Positions 59,605 to 64,000 of a stretch of 64,000 nt of DNA are shown in pieces. The notes under the pieces are model-generated. The model was given only the letters and a program-made list of their open reading frames with translations. It made no database searches and had not been told where the DNA came from. Position numbers and translations under genes: made by a program. How positions within the stretch are numbered: the stretch's first letter is position 1; each line of letters opens with the position of its first letter. Source of the DNA: JACVRW01 sp963728495 (lineage in GTDB: Bacteria > Actinomycetota > Thermoleophilia > Solirubrobacterales > Thermoleophilaceae); contig CAVSKI010000011.1 in assembly GCA_963728495.1 (NCBI GenBank), forward strand, positions 124,001-188,000, in the 5' to 3' direction.

Positions 59605-59663
59605 GCGGGCACCGTACGGCGAAAAAGCCCTGCTCCGGTGACGAATCGGTGAAGACGCGCGTG

Positions 59664-60836
59664 CTAGTGAGCCACGCTTCGCATCCGCCGGCGCGATTCG
59701 GCGAAGTGCAGCGCCTCGTAGGCCACCAGGCCCGATGTGATGGCCGCGGCAATCGCCAGCGCGATCAGCGCGTCCACCTCCACGGCAAGCGGGATCAGCG
59801 CCAGGCACAGCAGCGCGGCCACCAGCCGCTGGCGGTTCAGGGTGCCCACGTTTCTCAGGCGGAAGGCGATGTGCCCGGCGTAGTAGAGCGCTATCCCGCC
59901 GAACAGGCCGACCGCCGGGACGAGCTTGAGCGGCTCGTCGACGTGCTCCACCGTCTTCTTCACGCCCAGGGCGATCAGCACGATGCCGGCGATCATCGGC
60001 AGGTGCAGGTAGCTGTAGGAGTCGCGCGCGATGCGCACCTGCTCGTGGCCCTGCGTCTTGCGGAAACGATGCTCGGCCACCACCGCGACCACGTCGAAGT
60101 AGGCCCACCACTGCGAGCAGGCGATGACCAGTGCGAGCACAGCGGCGGCGACGATCCCGGGGTCGACGTCGCCGGTCAGCCCCGCCCCGATGGCGACGAT
60201 CGACTCGCCCAGCGCGATGATGATGATGAGGCTGAAGCGCTCGGCGAAGTGACCGGCGGAGACCTGGAACCCCCGCACGCCGAACACGTAGGGACCGGCG
60301 AAGTCGATCGCCAGCGCGAGGACCCACAGGGCGGCCTGGTAAGGGGGGTCGAGGAAGGCGGCCACGATGAGCAGCGCCGGTCCGGGGATCGCCGTGCGGG
60401 CCAGCCGCCGGATGGCCATGCCGGCGTTCACGTCGTCATTGGCCTCGGCGAAGATGAAGATGTGCAGCCAGCGCGCCAGCGCGTAGGCGACCGCGAACAC
60501 CAGGGCGTCGTTGCTGAAGGCCCTCGGCGCGGCGAGCGCGGCGACCAGGAACGCGCCCATCACCGCGAACATCAGGAGGCGCTCCACGCCCTCGTCGGCG
60601 GCGATGTAGTTGGTGAGCCAGGCGTAGGCGGCCCACGCCCACCAGAGCATCGACAGCACCAGGATTCCCTCGCCCAGCCCCTCCCAGGTGGGGTTGTCCG
60701 CGAGCAGCGCGGTGACCTGCGTGAGCGCGAAGACGAACACGAGATCGAAGAACAGCTCGAGCGGGCTGACCCGCTTTTCCTCGCTATCGCGACGCTCCTC
60801 CTCGGAGGGAAGCGGTGTTGTCTCTGCGACCGCCAT
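59664..60836 (-). CDS. low temperature requirement protein A (LtrA) family membrane protein
   Basis: A 390-residue membrane protein with about ten helices. The LtrA hallmark VSPLELFFDLVFVFALTQVT is near residue 23, followed by WWAWAAYAWLTNYI and ERFSLIIIIALGESIVAIGA. The function of this family is not established. It is divergent from the molybdate regulator gene, with the palindrome at 60879-60899 in the 63-bp gap. Confidence 0.9.
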   Translation of the reverse strand: MAVAETTPLPSEEERRDSEEKRVSPLELFFDLVFVFALTQVTALLADNPTWEGLGEGILVLSMLWWAWAAYAWLTNYIAADEGVERLLMFAVMGAFLVAALAAPRAFSNDALVFAVAYALARWLHIFIFAEANDDVNAGMAIRRLARTAIPGPALLIVAAFLDPPYQAALWVLALAIDFAGPYVFGVRGFQVSAGHFAERFSLIIIIALGESIVAIGAGLTGDVDPGIVAAAVLALVIACSQWWAYFDVVAVVAEHRFRKTQGHEQVRIARDSYSYLHLPMIAGIVLIALGVKKTVEHVDEPLKLVPAVGLFGGIALYYAGHIAFRLRNVGTLNRQRLVAALLCLALIPLAVEVDALIALAIAAAITSGLVAYEALHFAESRRRMRSVAH

Positions 60837-60878
60837 GCCCGGAGACCAACTAAAGCAGGCGCTCTGCCTCGGCCAGAA

Positions 60879-60899
60879 TGCCTATGCAATGCTTAGGCA
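60879..60899. promoter_or_regulatory. palindromic operator abutting the molybdate regulator start
   Basis: A 21-bp dyad with arms TGCCTA-T-GCA and TGC-T-TAGGCA around a central A ends exactly one base before the ATG at 60900. The high symmetry and its place between LtrA and the helix-turn-helix/TOBE gene suggest the autoregulatory site of that regulator. Confidence 0.6.
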
Positions 60900-61295
60900 A
60901 TGCCGACCGACGAAAAGGATCTTCCCCTGGGTGACGCCGCCCGCGCGCTGCGCGTCAGCCCCGACACGCTGAGGCGCTGGGAACGGGCGGGCAAGCTCGA
61001 AACCTCGCGCGACGCGGCCAACCGGCGAAGGGTTCCGCGCCGGGAGATCGAGCGCCTCTCCAAGCGCCCCGCGCGCCACGACACCGGTGACACGCTGTCG
61101 GCCCGCAACCGCTTCCCCGGGGTGGTCCGGTCGGTGGAGATCGACGGTGTGATGGCGCTGGTGGAGATCGAGGCCGGTCCCCACCGCGTGACCGCGGCGA
61201 TCACCCGCGACGCGGTCGAGGAGCTGGCCCTCGAGGCCGGCGTGCAGGCCACGGCGACCGTCAAGGCCACCTCGGTCATGGTGGAGCGCTCTTGA
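60900..61295 (+). CDS. helix-turn-helix plus TOBE (molybdate-binding) regulator
   Basis: A 131-residue protein. Residues 8-55 are an excisionase/MerR-like winged helix-turn-helix (PLGDAARALRVSPDTLRRWE; RRVPRREIERLS). Residues 65-130 are a single TOBE/molbindin domain (LSARNRFPGVVRSVEIDGVM; VTAAITRDAVEELALEAGVQ). The combination is that of a molybdate-responsive regulator of the ModE type. It heads the modABC operon and overlaps modA by 4 nt (TTGA). Confidence 0.87.
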   Translation: MPTDEKDLPLGDAARALRVSPDTLRRWERAGKLETSRDAANRRRVPRREIERLSKRPARHDTGDTLSARNRFPGVVRSVEIDGVMALVEIEAGPHRVTAAITRDAVEELALEAGVQATATVKATSVMVERS

Positions 61296-62067
61296 GGCGC
61301 GCGCTCCTGGTGCTCGGTTTCGTGGCGCCCTGGCCGCGGGCTGTGGCGACGACGACGAGGACGGGACGGGCGGCTCGAGCGGAGATGCGAAGCCCCAGCT
61401 GACGGTGTCGGCCGCCGCCTCGATGACCGAGGCGCTGACGGCCTGCGCACAGGACTATCCCGACGCCGAGGTGAAGCTGCAGTTCGCCGGCTCCGACGAG
61501 CTCGCGGCGCAGATTCGCCAGGGCGTCAAGCCCGACGTATATGCCGCCGCCAACACCCGCCTGCCCGACGAGCTCAACAGCGAGGGCCTTCTGTCGAAGC
61601 CCGTGGTGTTCGCCACCAATGAGTTCGTCCTGGCGGTGCCCGAGGACTCGGACATCACCAGCCTGGACGACCTCACGCCGAAGGGCGTGAAGATCGCGAT
61701 CGGCTCGGAGTCGGTGCCCATCGGCGAGTACACACGCGAGTCGCTGGGCAAGCTGCCGCCCGCCGAGGAGAAGGCCATCCTCGCCAACGTGCGCTCCAAT
61801 GAGCCCGACGTGAAGGGCATCGTCGGCAAGCTCACCCAGGGCGCCGCCGACGCCGGCTTCGTCTACATAACCGATGTGCAGGCCACCGACGGCGCGCTCA
61901 AGGCGATCAAGCTACCGGCCAAGCTCGAGCCCGACGCAACCTACGGCGCGGGAGTGGTCGAGGGCGCCAAGGAGCCCACGCCCGCCGCGGACTTCGTGGA
62001 CGGCCTGGTCGACGGGGAATGCGCAGAGGCTCTGCAGGAGGCCGGCTTCGGCGCGCCGCCGGGATGA
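61292..62067 (+). CDS. modA: molybdate ABC transporter substrate-binding lipoprotein (frameshift in signal peptide)
   Basis: Periplasmic-type molybdate-binding protein of about 258 residues. The TTG start overlaps the regulator stop. The signal RRALLVLGFVA and the lipobox ALAAGCGDDD are in different frames; one missing base near 61328 explains this. The mature protein is intact from VSAAASMTEALTACAQDYPD through AANTRLPDELNSEGLLSKPV and ATYGAGVVEGAKEPTPAADF. Without the correction the first usable start would be inside the mature protein (near 61405). The modB gene overlaps its stop (ATGA). Confidence 0.88.
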
Positions 62068-62876
62068 GCGCAGCCCTGCGGGCGGCCTGGTTTCCGGCGC
62101 TGCTCACGCTCTCACTCGCGCTGGCGCTGACGTTCCTGACGGTGCCGGTGGCCGCGATCTTCCTCGATTCCAGTCCGGCCGAGCTGATCGACAGCCTTGG
62201 CGAGCCGGGCGCGCTCGACGCGCTCTGGCTCTCCCTGCGCACCACCGCCATGTCGATGGCGATCATCCTCCTCGTGGGCACGCCCGCCGCTTACCTGCTC
62301 GCCACGCGCTCGTTTCGCGGGAAGGCGTTGGTGGTCACGCTCGTCGAGCTGCCGCTGGTGCTGCCGCCGGCGGTGGCCGGGATCGCGCTCCTGGCAGCCG
62401 TGGGACCGGCCGGCATTCTGGGCGGGCCGATCGAGAGCGCCGGCATAGAGCTCTCCCTCGCCACCGCGGGCGTTGTCGTGGCGCTCACCTTCGTGGCCTC
62501 GCCCTTCTACGTGCGCCAGGCGATGGCGGCCTTCGCGTCGGTTGACCGCACGCTGCTCGACGCCTCGCGCACCCTCGGGGCCTCGGAGGCGCGTGGTTTT
62601 CTGCGAGTGATGATCCCGTCCGCGCTGCCCGGGCTTGCCGCGGGCGCGGCGCTTGCGCTGGGCCGGGCGCTGGGCGAGTTCGGCGCCACGCTCATGTTCG
62701 CCGGCTCGTTCGAGGGCATCACACAGACCGTGCCGCTGGCGATCTACGACCGCTTCTCGACCCAGTTCGACGCCGCCCTGGCCCTGTCGGCCGTGTTGGT
62801 GGCGGTATCCGGTGCGATCCTCCTGTCCGTGAAGCTCGTGGGCGGAAGCGAAGCGCTCGGCGGTGCTGCGCGTTGA
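62064..62876 (+). CDS. modB: molybdate ABC transporter permease
   Basis: A 270-residue permease with about six membrane helices. The EAA loop of ABC permeases is visible as DASRTLGASEARGFLRVMIP near residue 173. GRALGEFGATLMFAGSFEGI is the usual ModB signature. The ATG overlaps the modA stop, and modC starts inside its 3' end. Confidence 0.93.
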   Translation: MSAALRAAWFPALLTLSLALALTFLTVPVAAIFLDSSPAELIDSLGEPGALDALWLSLRTTAMSMAIILLVGTPAAYLLATRSFRGKALVVTLVELPLVLPPAVAGIALLAAVGPAGILGGPIESAGIELSLATAGVVVALTFVASPFYVRQAMAAFASVDRTLLDASRTLGASEARGFLRVMIPSALPGLAAGAALALGRALGEFGATLMFAGSFEGITQTVPLAIYDRFSTQFDAALALSAVLVAVSGAILLSVKLVGGSEALGGAAR

Positions 62877-63927
62877 GGGCCAGACTCGCCTCGGCGCGCT
62901 GAAGCTCGACGTTGCGTTCGAGGTGACGGCGGGGCAGTGCCTCGCCCTGGCCGGCCCATCCGGGGCGGGCAAGACGAGCGTGCTGCGCATCGTCGCCGGG
63001 CTCGTGCGTCCCGAGCGCGGCCGCGTTGAGGCCAACGGCGAGGTCTGGCTCGACACCGACCGCGGCGTTGACGTGGCTCCCGAGCATCGTCGCTGTGGCT
63101 ACGTCTTCCAGGAGTACGCGCTCTTTCCCCACCTGACCGCCTGGCAGAACGTGGCCTACCCGCTGCGCGGCATGTCCCGCTCGGAGAAGCGCACTCGCGC
63201 GCTGGCGCAGCTCGAGCGTTTCGGCCTCGCGGAGCTGGCCGACGCCCGCCCCCGCACGCTGTCCGGGGGCGAGCGACAGCGCGTGGCCGTGGCGCGGGCG
63301 CTCGCACGTCGCCCCGAGGTGATCCTGCTCGATGAGCCGCTCTCGGCCCTCGACGCTCGCACCCGGGCCAGCGCCGCGCGCGAGCTGGCGGCGGTGCTGC
63401 GCGAGGTCGAGGTGCCCTCCCTGCTCGTGACCCACGACTTCACCGAGGCCGCCCAGCTCGGCGACCGCGTTGGAGTGATCGATGCGGGCCAGGTGGTTCA
63501 GGAGGGCACGCCAAGCGAGCTGGCCGCCACGCCGCGCTCGGCGTTCGTGGCCGATTTCACCGGCGCCGTGGTACTCACCGGGGTGGCCGGCGGGGGCCCG
63601 GACGGACTCACGCGGGTGGCGCTCGACGGCGGTGGCGAGGCGATCAGCAGCGACCACGCCGAGGGTGCCGTGGCGGTGAGCGTGTATCCGTGGGAGATCG
63701 CGATCGAGCCGGCGGACGAGGCGCCGCACGGCTCGGCGCAGAACCGCCTGGCCGCCGAGGTCATCTCGCTGACCACTGTCGGCAACCGAGTGCGCGTAGG
63801 CCTGGCCGCCTCCCAGCCGCTGGCGGCCGAGATCACCACGGCCTCGGCCGAGCGGCTGCGGCTGCGCGCCGGTGGGCGGGTCACGGCCACCTGGAAGGCG
63901 ACGGCCACCCGTTTGCTGGATCTGTAG
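62863..63927 (+). CDS. modC: molybdate ABC transporter ATP-binding protein
   Basis: A 354-residue ATPase. Walker A GPSGAGKTS near residue 29, Q-loop VFQEYALFPHL, signature TLSGGERQRVAVARAL, Walker B VILLDEPLSALD and the switch His in LVTHDFTEA are complete. A C-terminal TOBE/molbindin domain (NRLAAEVISLTTVGNRVRVG) senses oxyanion. The GTG start overlaps modB by 14 nt. It ends the operon before a strong stem-loop. Confidence 0.93.
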   Translation: MLRVEGQTRLGALKLDVAFEVTAGQCLALAGPSGAGKTSVLRIVAGLVRPERGRVEANGEVWLDTDRGVDVAPEHRRCGYVFQEYALFPHLTAWQNVAYPLRGMSRSEKRTRALAQLERFGLAELADARPRTLSGGERQRVAVARALARRPEVILLDEPLSALDARTRASAARELAAVLREVEVPSLLVTHDFTEAAQLGDRVGVIDAGQVVQEGTPSELAATPRSAFVADFTGAVVLTGVAGGGPDGLTRVALDGGGEAISSDHAEGAVAVSVYPWEIAIEPADEAPHGSAQNRLAAEVISLTTVGNRVRVGLAASQPLAAEITTASAERLRLRAGGRVTATWKATATRLLDL

Positions 63928-63932
63928 CGCAA

Positions 63933-63953
63933 GCACCCGGCTCTGCCGGGTGC
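63933..63953 (+). terminator. strong stem-loop terminator of the mod operon
   Basis: GCACCCGGC and GCCGGGTGC form a perfect 9-bp stem with a 3-nt loop, 6 nt after the modC stop. There is no long U-run, but the stability and place fit an intrinsic terminator. The last 47 nt of the window show no gene. Confidence 0.75.
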
Positions 63954-64000
63954 GCCGCGACTGTTTCCTAGCCGGGGCAGAGCCAGCGCAGCGCGCCGTT

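Overview
The window is about 70% G+C and almost fully coding. It reads as a chromosomal segment of a rod-shaped, high-GC Gram-positive bacterium, most likely an actinobacterium of the class Thermoleophilia (Solirubrobacterales-like). That placement is an inference from gene order (tig-clpP-clpX; valS-folC-ndk-maf-mreBCD-mrdA-rodA-rng; rplU-rpmA-obgE-proB-proA-nadD-rsfS), from many promoters with a TANNNT -10 box placed so close to the start codon that the mRNA would be leaderless, and from secreted collagen-like and calcium-repeat proteins whose style is familiar from that class. No phage, insertion sequence, CRISPR array or rRNA was seen. One tRNA (Ala, anticodon GGC) is present.

Layout. 0-3.1 kb: a minus-strand, translationally coupled DUF1800/DUF1501/cupredoxin export operon. 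3.2-7.2 kb: two proteins of unknown function, ribonuclease D, and a peptidoglycan hydrolase that fuses a zinc carboxypeptidase to an amidase. 7.2-11.4 kb: small membrane and stress-type genes, most of them carrying single-base frameshifts. 11.5-15.4 kb: a formylglycine-type sulfatase, a ZIP metal transporter and the matching formylglycine-generating enzyme. 15.4-20.9 kb: small membrane proteins, then trigger factor, ClpP and ClpX. 21.5-25.0 kb: a surface protein with about 29 copies of an 11-residue repeat, next to a membrane-anchored protein joining two peptidoglycan-binding domains to a serine-recombinase-like cytoplasmic half. 25.0-38.4 kb: valS, folC, two small membrane or zinc-ribbon genes, ndk, maf, then the complete rod-shape operon mreB-mreC-mreD-mrdA-rodA followed by RNase E/G. 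38.5-50.4 kb: secreted proteins, enzymes and transporters of accessory type. 50.4-58.3 kb: rplU, rpmA, a DUF1028 protein, obgE, a lipoprotein, proB, a MATE exporter, proA, nadD, rsfS. 58.3-59.0 kb: an unusual locus where a PD-(D/E)XK homing-endonuclease-like frame, whose start codon lies inside a LexA-type SOS box, continues in frame through the tRNA-Ala gene into an antitoxin-like tail. 59-64 kb: a PhoU-like protein, LtrA, and a molybdate regulator-modA-modB-modC operon closed by a strong terminator.

Functional links. MreBCD, PBP2 and RodA make the lateral wall; the carboxypeptidase-amidase and the peptidoglycan-binding fusion also act on or sense the wall. ClpXP and trigger factor form a protein quality-control block. 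RplU/RpmA/ObgE/RsfS serve ribosome assembly. FGE activates the sulfatase cysteine. A three-half-site operator occurs in two divergent intergenic regions (8.5 and 11.5 kb) and may tie those small stress/membrane genes to the potassium channel and the sulfatase.

Caution. At least a dozen genes, nearly all accessory, contain 1-nt indels with protein similarity preserved on both sides, often at homopolymers. They may be sequencing errors or very recent lesions; such genes are listed as frameshifted.
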